Positions 21,946 to 34,584 of a DNA stretch of 64,000 nucleotides are shown piece after piece. This DNA is from Aphelocoma coerulescens (taxonomy: Eukaryota; Chordata; Aves; Passeriformes; Corvidae): the NCBI RefSeq assembly GCF_041296385.1, contig NC_091020.1, positions 27,089,001 through 27,153,000 of the forward strand, in the 5' to 3' direction. The notes beneath the pieces are model-generated. The model was not told where the DNA came from. It ran no database searches and worked only from the letters and a program-made list of their open reading frames with translations. A program made the position numbers and the translations under genes. Positions within the stretch are counted from its first letter, which is position 1; every line of letters begins with the position of its first letter.

Positions 21946-24737
21946 GTAAGTGTTTAAAAATCTATTTTGGTATGTTAAAAAATTAGCAAGTAGATAAGGT
22001 TTTTGTGTATCTGTTTCATGTGTTCCTCTGGAAAATATCATGAGGAAGTGCACTTTAAAAAGTATTCAAATTAAGTGAAAACAAATGTCTTTTTATTCTT
22101 TCATTTCTTCACATCTTTTGCTTTGTGCAAGGTTATTCCTATTTTATTTTGGTTTCATGTCTTCTCTTTTGTTTGTGTGAAAGGGGCAATGTGATCCCAG
22201 AACAGGAGGTGCAGTGGAACTGCTTATCTACTGTAGATTTGTACCGTTTTAATGCTGATTTGGATATACTGAATTCTTCTTCTTGCATTTCAGTGAGTTT
22301 GAAAAAAATCCCTACATCTTCCTTTCAAACTGAGCTGCCTTTGCTTGCCTAGAGCTCTCCTGTTTTCCAGTGGCGTAGTCTCAGCCTGCAGAGGGTGTGC
22401 TTCCTCCTGCAAACCCTCCTCTCCCAGCTCCGCGCCCATAATCCCCGTCCATGAACACGGTGTCCAGAACCCAGCACTGCACCCAGAGGTACCAAGGGAA
22501 AAGGGTGTCTCTGTTCCCTGTGGCATTTGTCCCTTGACTTCTTTGTCTTTCAGCTGTTTGGAGCACAGGCTGTGTGACTTACTCCCAAATGACCCCTTTC
22601 ACTGGGAAGGACACTCCTGAGAGAACACAGCGCTCCTTTGCGTACTCTGTTGTGACTGGCTCTTGATCCTAACCATAGTACAAATTGGAAATAGAGGCCC
22701 TTTCCTTCTCAGTGCTTTCCTGGTTCCTTTGCTTTTGTCAGTGGGGAGTAGCTGTGACACTGGAGATTTTGGGAAGAGTTTTCCCTGCAGTTTCTCATGT
22801 CTGATCAAGCAGTGATCAGGCTCCACTGTGCTGGGTCCTTTGTGTCCTGTCAGGTAGATGAAGCTGGGTGAGGTGGTCAGTTTTGAAAGGCATTACCTTC
22901 AACATCCACATACTCCTGCAGCATGCATATGGGAGTCTATTTGCAGTCCTACCCTTGACAGCTAAATGGGTAAGTGGCCTGCTGCAAACTGTCTTTAGGA
23001 TGGCTGGTACCTGGGGATGGCAGTAAGTGTGGTTCCATGTGCCCAGGCAAATCCTACTTGCTGTTCTGACTTCTGGACTTTCACACATCTTCCGCTTACC
23101 AGAAACACCGGAGATTTCATAGATTTGGGTGTTGGATGACAGCTAATTTACATCACTGGTGAGAAATGTTGCTATTCACAGTGGTTAGTGTCATTATAGT
23201 TAGATAGCTAGACAGTGATGTTAAGTAACACAAACCTGGAGTCAGAGTCTTTTGGACATGTCTTCCCATGCCAATCTTGGTGCTTGGAACAGTTTGCCCA
23301 TTAATTTGTTCCAAGCTTCCACCCCCTCCCTGCCCTCTCCAGAAAACCCTTGGCAAACCATCTCTTCTGTAAATCCTTCTGCCTTGGCTGGCTGCTGTCC
23401 CTCTCTTCATGCTCTCCTGTACTGTTGCCCATTTTTTACTTCAGATTGAAAATTTGTCAGCACAAAGATTTATGTGAGCATATTACATCCTGTAAAGAAA
23501 TGTACAGACCCTTGTTCTTTGAGAAATGTAAAATTTAGTTTTCAGACTTAAATACAGATGTGATGTTCACCTGGACAATTTTTAAAAATTAGTTTAATTA
23601 CGTTAATATATTGTCTTTTCTCCAATGGAGAATGCTGTCCAATGTTAGAAATGCCAGACTAACAGTACCTGCAGAACTTCTGCTTCTGTCATCTTTGTCT
23701 GCATGTTCTGCTGCTGTTTAGCTTTCAAAACTGATTAGTTTTGTATGTTTATTTTGTAAATTAATTTGTGAAACACATGCTTGACAAAAGCATCTTGGCA
23801 AAATCATTGGGTTTTAATGGTGTTCACATACTTCTGTGGTTGAAATGAAGCCTGAAAAATTTGTCCTCTGGAATGTTACATTATGTTTTGGCCACTAGAA
23901 ATGAAGCACCAGACAACATTAAGCTATCAGAAGGATTTCCAGTCATGGGCAAGCAGCCATTTTTGTATATGTTGATCCACAGTAGGAGATCTGGACAGCT
24001 TTTGATTTACTAGTGCTCATCTGTTCAATATGAGCTGGCAATCAGGACAGCAGTTACCCTCAACATTGACTGAAGATTACTGAAAGGGAAAAGAGAATTT
24101 CATGCATGCAAGTCTAGTAGAATTGCTGATTGTTCTTCTATATAATCTTAAAAGTACATTTCTCAAGGTGGCAAAGAGAACTATTTTTGTAATGTCAATG
24201 CCTGTTTAAAAACATCTTACCAGCTTTATCTTATTTTAAAGCAGACACTTTAAATTCTCTAATGTCCTTTTCAATAGATGGGTTAAATAACTGGAGAATT
24301 AGAAACTATATCTGTTTTTTAGCAGCTTGAGCATTATCCATTTGTTTGAATGCTGCCGAGTTCACATGAACAGATTTATTAGCTGAGGTAAATGTGTGGT
24401 TTTTAAAAAGACAATAAAAATTCTTACATTTTCTTCATATTGGGGCTTTAAATAGTTGCAATAGTAGACTTTATTTGAAGAATTTGAAGCATCCTTCTTT
24501 TTATTTCTAAAAATGGAACATGAAGTTTATTTATCTAAGTGGATAGTAAAGCCAAAGAGCCAGGTCATAAAGCACTTTTCACTGAAATGAATAAAAGTAA
24601 TGGCAAGATTCCTGTCACATGATCTGATAATGAAATGAGACAAAATAACTTTCTTGTGTAGCATATCATATGGGTAGAATAGAAAACTTCTATCTCAATG
24701 TTAGTAATAGAGATGTATGTAATGTATCAGCATTTTT

Positions 24738-24773
24738 TGTGTGTGTGTGGTTTTTGTGGTGTGTGTGTTTGTG
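24738..24773. repeat. Imperfect (GT)n microsatellite
   Basis: Two GT runs (24,739-24,749 and about 24,760-24,768) are separated by GGTTTTTGTG. Confidence 0.85.
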
Positions 24774-25297
24774 CACTTATATACAGTTTTATTTAGGTAA
24801 GGAGCTCCTGTTTTAGAGACTATGTACAATTTTAGCTATTAATATTACTAACCTTTCCCAGTGTATAAATACTCCATTCTGGTCTCCCACACAGCTGCCA
24901 TGTCATCCAAAAAGGCCTGTGCTCCTTTCACAAGGGAATTGTGTAAAATCAGTTTTAGAATAATCATGTGTATGATAAACTACATTGTCCAAAAGATGTC
25001 TTGTTTCTTACCACATTTCTGGGACCACCTGGGTCAAAGCATTGGTATGGTGGAAACTGACTTTATATTTTCAGGGTGCAATTTTTTTTTCTTCAGTTGA
25101 GATTTCAGATTATTGCATGACCTGTGACATGACCTAACTTTTACAGTAACTTCTAGAAACTACTCCTTCTATAGGTTTTACCCCATTTGTAATAAATTTG
25201 TGACAAGGTTAGCCTGACCTGATTGTTTGGAGAGCTAGAGATCATGGAAGAGTTGAGATTGTTGTAGCAATGTGACTTTGTGTGGAAAGTCTGTGTT

Positions 25298-25323
25298 TAT
25301 ATATATATATATACACACACACA
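25298..25323. repeat. Compound (TA)n(CA)n microsatellite
   Basis: An uninterrupted TA run of about 16 bases passes directly into a CA run of about 11 bases. It is probably length-variable between individuals. Confidence 0.9.
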
Positions 25324-28300
25324 TACATAGATCTATTTTTTTGAACTGTGGATAATCATCCTGTTGCATATCTCCTTAGGGATACCGAAGCCTTGGAAGT
25401 AAAATGGGAATGGCTGCCTGGCTGCCTGGGAAAGCTAGTCCGGAGGTTTCATTTACTGAGCTCTCTGCAGGTTGCCCTATTAAGGGCTTGGCTTTGTCTT
25501 ACTGGAAAAAATATCTTAAGAAGCATGGTGGGATGTATCAGTCCAGGGCTATTTGTAAAGGGGATCCACTGTGAAACTAAACTGCTGCACGTTGTTGACT
25601 GTTGTTGGCTTTCAGCTGTGGAACAGGTTTCATGGAAATGGATCTAGGGCGTGTTGTGTAGACTTTGCTTCGCATGTCAGAAGCGGTGCTAGTCCCTTGC
25701 TAGAAGGAGCAAGGCTGGCTTTTCTTGTAGTGAGAGCGAGCCCTGCAGCATGTGTATCCTAGGCCAGAAATAAGCTAGGATGCTGGACATTCTTCATGGG
25801 AAAAGTGGGTGACTATACAAAACACAGTGTTCGTCTGCTGAGTTGCTGTGTGGTGCATTCATAGGGCAGCATTTCTCTTCAGCAACTGACCATGAGCAGT
25901 TTTTTCTGCCCTGTCAGCACAGGAGTAGTGGATAGACCAGGAATAACCTATAGCCCCTGTGACTGCGGTGGCTCTGCCCACTGCCAGCCTGTGCCACCCA
26001 CTCCCTGAGCTGTGACCCAGCTTTCTGTGGTGTTGTCGAATGTCATCACGCTTTTGAGTGTCTCTGCATACCTAATAGAGGGTGCTAACCAGGCACTGGG
26101 GAATGTTCAAATCACCTTGCTGGTCCTGGAAAGCTCTATCCCAGTGTGGTTTCTTTGAGCTAACTAATCCACTGTAAGGATGGATTTAGCAAGAAAACTT
26201 ACCAGTGGAGATTTGCCTTGGTACATAATTGGTTAAGGATATAAGCTGAAAATCAAGTTTGTACTTAGGTATGGTTTTTATTAAGAACAATATCCTACTT
26301 AGGATTTCAGTAATATTTTACAAATCACTCTTCAGATGCTCTTTCTGGAGCTCAAACAGTTGCGTTATAAATGAAGAACGGATTCAGGAGGCTTCACAGT
26401 ATTAGTGATTATACTGTAATGTTTTCCAGATGGTAGAACATGATGTAACCCATACTGCCCAGTTTGTTTCACTGCACTGGATACTGTTATACTCAGTAAG
26501 TAACCAAGAAACTCTAAGAAGCTCATCAGGCTGTTATGAACAATAGCTGGTTAATCCATATGTTCTTTATTACGTTATGAAAACTGCAGATTAACAAATC
26601 ACTTGGTGAATGCAGGAAGATTGATTGCTACTCAGAGCTCTTCGAAAACTGGATATGCAACTCGGATTAGCTTAGCTCAAGCTACACATTGGTGAATGAA
26701 TTCCTTTTTCCTCAGGGCTATGAAGGAGTTTACATCTGTTCAATTGCAAATTCCTCTAGCTGCACTGGGTAGTTTTGATTCCTCTTTGGAGAAATGGCAG
26801 GAATGTTGATTTGTTGGTGTTTACATTGATCTGGAATAAAATCACAGCATTAGCATCACTGGTTGTGTGGGCATGGTGGCTAAGGTCAAATTAATTGCAG
26901 CTTGCAGTTGCTCATAATTCTGCCAGTGTTCATGCAGTAATGTTGTTTACTAACTGGTGCTTTTATTAGGATGACAGACCATCATTTGAATGGAAAACTC
27001 ATCAAATTTAAGTAGGCACTTTACTCAGGATTTTCTCAGCATTAATTGAAGGCGCCAGGGATACTGTGCTGGGACAGGTGCAGTATTGCTGCAAAGAGGG
27101 AGGATTTGAGGAGTACATGGGCAAGGAAAACTCCCTATGTATCCTAACATCCAGCTGTGTAGGGTTTCTCACTTGAACCCACATACAAGAAGTGTTCAAG
27201 GGAGATTAGGGCTGGGGTAGGAGGTTTCAGTCTGCTGGCAGTTATCCCATAGAGTGGGTTTTGTAGGCACTTCTTTAGGCTATCCTACCCTTTGGTTAAA
27301 TCCAGAAAAATGGGATGGAGAGAAGAAGAGCAAAAGAGATATAAATACTTGTTTTTTACTAGCTTCTGGAAATGAGAAAATTTCCTGAGGTGGGTTTAGC
27401 ATCTTGTGGTTGTCTCATTGTCTATGAACCAGCTGTCCATAGGTTGCCATTGGCAGGTTCAGATCACTGGGTTAGTTGATCTGATCTGTCACAGCACTTT
27501 CTACCCTGTCTGTAGGCTTTAAGGCAAGCAGGGTTGGAACAGGAGCTGACACACACTGGAAAGCAGAGCAGATTCCAACAGTTGTTTTTTTAACGGTTGT
27601 GTGTTGCTGTTTTACCCAGTGACTTCCTCATCTGGTTTTTATCATGCATGGCATTGATTAACTGGTAGCTGTTTTTATTTTTCCTTTATCATGTCTTTGG
27701 GGAATTCCACAGTTCAGTGTCAAAACAGCCCCTTTTAGGGTAGGAGGGAAAGAGGAGAGGTTTGCATGATGCACATGTCTCATTTTACAGTTTCCTGATG
27801 ATCTTCAGTTTGGCTGTTTGTAAGGAGCATTTGTTGTTTGTAGTCACTCAACCAGGCTTGTTTATTGACTCAAGATGTCTTTGCTCACTGCCGTGTTGCT
27901 GGTGATTAATGTGCTTTGCCACTCTGATTGCTACGGCTTGTCCTCTGAAACAAAATTAATGACAGTGGCTTTTGGAAATTGAAGAGTAGCAGAGACCTAA
28001 TTACATTCTTCATTAACTATTCCTCCAAGCCCAGGGGAAGAGCTGTGTTGCTCAGTTTCTTGTAACCTCTTTTCCTCTTTTTGCAAAGAGTTTGTGGAGA
28101 ATGGGCTCGCCAGTCTGATTCCCAGGCTGAGGGAAGGGACAGCGGAGGGGAAAATGTCCTGAAAAGAGAATGTTTTCATGTCGTTCTCCCACAGACCTTC
28201 TCCCTTTCCTCCTGTGCTCCTCAGCAACTTTTCTTCAGGTTTTCTCCCACACAACATCTTTTTAGTCTTCCTGATGTCCTGCCATGTCCGGATCTGCTGT

Positions 28301-28341
28301 ATTCCTAGTTTCTTCTCCTTTACCAAGCCTTCTTTGATTTT

Positions 28342-28344
<3 letters not shown>

Positions 28345-28374
<30 letters not shown>
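28345..28374. repeat. Homopolymer T30 tract
   Basis: Thirty consecutive T on the plus strand (A30 on the minus strand). I looked for an attached retrocopy: neither side carries an AATAAA signal in the right place, an identifiable gene-like body, or flanking direct repeats, so a simple expanded homopolymer is the plainest reading. Its exact length is prone to sequencing and assembly error. Confidence 0.9.
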
Positions 28375-28375
<1 letters not shown>

Positions 28376-30878
28376 GTATTGTAATTGGCTGCTTCTTCCT
28401 CAACAGCTGAACCTTGTGTATAAAGCACAAAGTAGAAATATCCATTGCTTCTTCCCATTTGTAAGAAATGCTATAGAGGATCACAGCAGACTGGACACAT
28501 GGAAGGGTTTTTGCTCAGAAGTCTAGCCCACTGACTTAAGGTTTAAGATGGTAGGAATAGAAATTCAACATTTGTTTGACTGAGAGAGGCCAGAGATTTT
28601 CAGACTTGATAGAAAGCAAAATCTTTATGTTCTGGAAATGTAACATTTATCTAAAGCCTGAAAATACTTTATTAGCAGCAGCTTTCTAGCACTACACTGT
28701 CTCTTGATGAAGGAGGGAGCAAATGTAAAAGACTTTACCTTCCTGAGGAGTAGGGAACCTTATGCGATTCTAGGAAGCCTTTCCTGTATTTTAAAGAGGC
28801 TATAAACTGAGTGGGGATCCTGTCTGGGAGGATTTTTGGCGTGCAGAGCGCTGCTGTAAGCCTAGATTTTGTGTTGGCTCAGCGCACAGACTGCAGGGCT
28901 CGCAGCCGTAAGCGCAAAAGGTCAGGATTGCATTTAGCCCATAACTATCAACTCTGTGATACACTATTAGTCATAGAAACTTGAGAAATTTGTTAGATAC
29001 CCTGACTTTGATTTGGATATCTCAGGACAGTTTTTTAAATCCCATTGCAGTTTAAAGTGGTACTACCAGTAGGAAAGTCAGTTGATCAAAAGACAGTGTT
29101 TTTAAAAGATTTTACTTCTCTTCTGCTTTTTTGTGAATTTACCGTTATCTTCTAATTTTAAAAGAAAAAAGCTATCTGTCAGTGTAAAAACTGTCTGTCT
29201 AGAAGTAAATTCTTTAGGCATAATATGGTTAAAATACATTCAGACGTCTATTTAGTTGCAGCAGTAGTACAGGATAATTTTAGCACAAATGGGTTAAAAA
29301 ATTATTCAGATACAAGTGAGGTATTTTTATGATGCAAATGTTCCTTTAACATTCTTAACTACATTTTTCTTCCCACCTCAGCTCTCAATTTCTAATTAAT
29401 CTCCATTAGGCAATTTTTGTTAATCAGTAGTGCAGTACCGTATTTTGTTATTTTGTCATTGTTTCTTAGGAGCTGTGTTTATCTAAATATGCCATGTCAA
29501 ACTGTAATTTTATAGGAAAGCTACAGAGCAAACCATAAACTATTTCTCCTGCATAAATCACCTTAGTCATTAAACATCAGATTGTGTATATTAACCTTGC
29601 CCTTTTTAAAGTGGGAAGCTTTTCTGAAGCAGTCACATGGTCTTTTGTTCTACTTCCCGAAAAAAAAATTTGCAGAAATCATACAAGAGGCTATCAAACT
29701 GTATTGTTTATTTTTTCCGATTGATAATAGGTAAGATCAAACCAGTAACCATCCAGAAGTCTTGTCCTATTTTGAGTAGGTTAGTGGGAAGTGGTGTGGA
29801 GCTGCCATGTGGATGGGCCAAGCAAAATGGAAAATCACTTAAGTTTATCCATCGGTCAACAATAACATGCTGTGGCACATTAGACAATTTTACTGTAATT
29901 AAATATTTTCTATTTAGATAGATTTAACAAAATGTCTCATGTTTGTTCATACTGTAGCTCATTGTTGCTTACTCTATCAGTGTATTTCTTCCCTGCAAGT
30001 CAGCTGCAGAAATGTCCCATTTTTGTGCTTGTTCTCTGGATATGTTGAGCACAGAAGTTGAAATCATTAGCTCAAGAAGCTGTTACTTTATGAGTAAATT
30101 TTGTTTCCCGTTCTTGGATATATATGTAGTACAGAAGGAGAACACATGTTTTTAGTTGTATCCCATCAAGAAGATTGCATGTCACTGAAAAAACCCTCTT
30201 CCAAAAGCAGGAGTTAATTTTTCTGGCAAAAGAAATTCCTGTGGCGTTAGAATCTCAGATTGGAGATGGGCAGGTCAAATTCTTTATCACTTCTAAACTA
30301 AACATATATAATATTTAGCTTAGAATTTAGTTTAATTTCTATAATGAAAGCTATTTAGGCATGTCTGAATCTCTGTAGTGGTATTTTGAATTGGTTTTTT
30401 GGAGCACATACAGGAAAAACCTTGAAATATTTTTTTACATTAAATGACTTTTTTTTTTAGTTTAGGCTTGGAAATAACTCATTAATTTAATTTAGTTCAA
30501 ATTTGTGAATACAAATCTTTTAAATAAGGAAGTGCACATTCAAGAACAAATGGGATTGAATAATGTTAATTTCATCTGGTTTAGTAGGTGGTTTTGTTCT
30601 GTTGTATATGCTAATACTTTGTCAAATGTGATTAGTTAAATACTACTGTATAATACCTGGGCTTTCAATTACTATTTACACATGATTTCCCCCCTTGATT
30701 TAATGAAATTTTTGTTCTCTCTGCAACTTTTCAATGCCTTAGAATTCCATTATACCTGAAGATTTTGAAAGGCAAATATTAATTATTTTCTAAAGCTTTC
30801 TGATCTTGAATTTAAAACACATTATGAAATTTATATTCTTTTATAGTCTTAGAAAAAAACCTGTCAGTACTCAGTTTA

Positions 30879-30909
30879 TAGAATAGATGGTTTTAGAATA
30901 GATGATTTT
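30879..30909. repeat. Imperfect tandem duplication, about 16 bases
   Basis: The unit TAGAATAGATGGTTTT is followed at once by a near copy differing by about one base (GATGATTT for GATGGTTT). Confidence 0.6.
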
Positions 30910-33900
30910 AAAATAAAAGCAAAGATTTTCCTTAAAAAAGGAAGAAAAAAGTTTCTTACACAAGAGAGTCTTCTACTGGAAATGTTTTTGTTCTGTTGGT
31001 TTGCAAGGAAATCTGCATGTCTCAGCTAAAAAGCATCCCACCACCTTTTTATTAATCAAACTGCATATCTCAGAATCCGGTTTGTTTACTTTTATTATGA
31101 AATTGTGAAAATCTGAAGTGGAGGAAGTGTGGATCCAAAATCTGCCTATTCGAAATAGAGAAAATTAATTTATTTGTAATTGGGAACACCTAGTGGAACC
31201 TGACAGATAATCTTGTTCAATGCATTTACTTGGACCTTAATCTACAAACTCTAGTTTACATTAACTTACAGATTGTCCTGACCTTAAGTTCTGTTTCAAG
31301 TACCCTGTTCCCTTTCAGAAGATAAATTTTCCATAGGCCAATGCTTATCTGCCTGGCTTCCTGGCTGACTGGGATTTAAGCTATACTGGCTTGGACAACA
31401 CAAGCAGTTGAATGTGTGAACTCACATGAGCGCTCAGCAAGAACATGGGGAATTACTGAGTTTTTATCAGAGGAAAGCAGACAAAATTTTATAAGAGGAG
31501 AAACGCAAAAGCAAAGATAATGAATCAGAAAAGGTAGTGTTTTCATTTGACTTGATGATATTGGTTTGTTAAAATTGCTTAGAACAACTTTTGGTAGTTA
31601 ATGTTATTTTTTCTTGGTAGATAAAAAGGAGGAGAAAACAGTGTATTTCACTGCTGTGTGTGGCTATCCAATCTTTTGTTAAGCGTTTGTGCCTCCAATG
31701 TGTCATATTATTGTGTTGAGTAAAAAAGGCAGAGGGACGCCTGTGTGTTTTGGTTTTAATTTTTATTGGAACAGGTTGGTGGTGGTTTTGTGAAGACATC
31801 TATTGAAAGCATAATGTACAAGAGAAAGGACTTCATGGTAGGATTTAGTTTTCTTAATTGCTCCTATAGCTCTTGAAAAGCATGCTTTTTCTGAAACATC
31901 ATTCAGAGTTGTTACCGAATGATTCCACAGCACATATGAAGTGCTTAATGTGATTTGCAAAACGACTGAAGATGAGATAACTGTGGAAATGTTCTCTGCT
32001 GCTTTCAGATGCAGACAGTCTATTTTTGACCTGGAGACCAGTATCAAGCCCTGGGTTTTTGTTAGGTCAAGGGGGTGGGCACTGAAGGCCTTATCTCTTT
32101 TTTGCTTTGTTGACAACATACCCTTATCCTTCCTGGGTCCTGGGGGACTGCTTGATAGTGCTGGCATTTAAAAGACCTAGATAGGAGAAGTCACAAACTT
32201 TTCTCTATTTTTAAGGGTGCTCACTAAAGTCACTAGCAAGGCTCAGTGAGCTACAGGGCTGTGGGAGAACACTGCTAGTGAGACCAGGAAGCCATAGGAA
32301 ACCGTGCTTCCTTAAGCAAAGATCTATTAAAAGCATGAATTAGTGTTACATAAGTGTAAGCAATTTGGAAGTATAAAAAAAATTTATAAACATCTTTATC
32401 TATTTGTTTTGTTCAGTAGGTGTACTTTCCAAGTGTATTTTTGTGGTGCATTTGGGATTTTTTTTTTAATTAAACAATTAATTCCTCTGTTTTTAAGAAG
32501 GGCCTCTGCAATTACATAGTGTTTTATTGAAGGAGAAGTTATTTATGTGCATTTTTAAAAAAGATTTTTTGTTAGATAAGCAGTACAAACTTAATATAGG
32601 CCTTTAAAAAGATAAGGCATTAAAGGAAGCTTTAGAAGGAACACATCAAATTCTGTACAAACTGTTAGAATGCAAAAAAATTGCTTTGTCTGTGCTGTAG
32701 TGTGGTAGTGGGCAGGTTCACTCACATTATGTTAAATGATGGATTTTGTTTAACCATTTAGTGTTTTGGCTTGATACTGCCTCCTGCCCCAAATTCTTGG
32801 TTCCTGCAGTGTTGAAAGAGCAAAGCAGTTTCAATGCAGTTGCTACTCTGTTTGTGGGTTAATAATAAGGAATAACATAACTGAGAAACTGTATGTTTTA
32901 ATTGGCTTTATTTATGTTGGTATTTAAAAAATAGAATACAATAATGTAAATAAGCTGTAGCTGTGAAAATTTATGAAATCTGCAGCTATAAATAATGCAC
33001 AAGTAGAAAATCCCATAAGAGGTTGTGCATTTATCACTATGGATGAATATAGGTGGTTTTGGTAAATTGGTAGTTTTTCCTGTTTTCAGTCTCTTACATA
33101 TTATAGCAACTTCCTCTACTGCAAGGGAAGGGGCAAAGAGAAGAAACAATTTATTCAATATAGGCATTTAACTGGCAAATGGTTCCCTATCTAAAGAGAC
33201 GCATTTGCAAACTTTAAGCAGAACTTTGAAGAAGGAAGTGAAAATTCATGAACTTGTGTTAACAGCAAAATGAAATGTTCTTTGTGTGTGTTCAGACTGT
33301 ATAAAATGTAATTGTTAATAACCGCTAAGTTGCCTCTGTCTCTTCAACTTAATTATACCATGGAAAACACATTACAGGAATATTTTCCTCATGGTAAATA
33401 CAGAATACTCTTTTCAGGGCTTATGGACATTATTTTATGCCAATTGTTTACATGCCTACCAACATGAGAAACGGTTGTGTAATTGGCAATAATGGTAAAT
33501 TACACCCAAAAAAGAAAATTAAGGTGGCAAATAATATGTATTTGAACTTGTGTTAGTGAAGCCTTGCAGAAACTTCTATTTAACACCTACATCTATGTAA
33601 TTTTATTAGGCAATGGATGAAAACCTCTGTGTAAGGGGAAATTACTGCTGTGAACAAAGGAAAACTGAAATTCTTTCAAAATGAATCCTTAATCAGAGAA
33701 AACATGGTTGTCATAGAGGCAGTTTACACAGTCCAGTAGCTCACGTATAAGGTCTTCTCTGAACATCTTCAATGTGTTAACTGCTTTATGTCTAAATATT
33801 ATTTATCTGCGATATTAATCTGATGGACCTGGATAAACTGGTTTAAAATTGTTAGAATGAGTTTTATGAAATCTAATTCAGAGTATTTTTGTACCAAATT

Positions 33901-34572
33901 AAAAAAAATACTGTAAGTTGATATTGATTAAGTTTAAAAACTAATTAGAGGAGCTGAATAGGTATTTCCTTGATATCTTCTTGCTTTTATCACTATAGAT
34001 AGCTTCTCAGTATCGGGTGAAAAACAGAAGTTAAGTTGAAACTTAGTAAATTGTAGCCTAATTATGCCTGTTTTTCCTGAAGCAACAAAGATCTTCATAT
34101 CCTTCAGGAGAAATTTGTTGGTGTATCTTATTAATTACTATTACAATAAATAGTTTCTGTTGCAGTCATCCCCACAAGTGATACTCCTATATTAACTACA
34201 AACAGTCCTAGTTATTACCTAAAAAATCTGAGTCAGACAATGTGGTCACTCTTTGTCCTGGGAGTTTGTAATTCTGACTACACAGATTTGTGAAATGCTC
34301 TTATAAAAAATTATAAATTTAGCAGCATAGGCTGCTCTGAAACACTCCCTAATCCTATGGATTGTAAATGTAGATTAATCCCCAGTGACTCCTAGGACTG
34401 GATGAGTAGACACAAAAGTGTTTACCTGTTAAATAGTGTACTGTGTGCTTTTTCAGTGGATTGTATGTGGTTCCTAAATAGAGATCTGTGGAGTTGCTGA
34501 ATGGAAGCGTCAATGCTTTTTAGTGTCATTCACCCATTTTAAAACTGTCAAAAAGGAAAAAAAGCTTAGAAG

Positions 34573-34584
34573 AAAAAAAAAAAA
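34573..34584. repeat. Homopolymer A12 tract
   Basis: Twelve consecutive A within an A-rich stretch that starts near 34,553. Confidence 0.8.

Noticed and set aside
28345..28374. T30 as the tail of a minus-strand retrocopy
   Set aside because: No polyadenylation hexamer upstream on that strand, no recognisable gene body and no flanking direct repeats.
27997..28458. 153-codon minus-strand frame with a long lysine run
   Set aside because: The lysines come from the A30 homopolymer on that strand; the rest shows no coding character.
31763..32167. 134-codon minus-strand frame
   Set aside because: No recognised domain, no CpG or promoter feature, residue mix expected of random sequence, and no convincing flanking splice sites.
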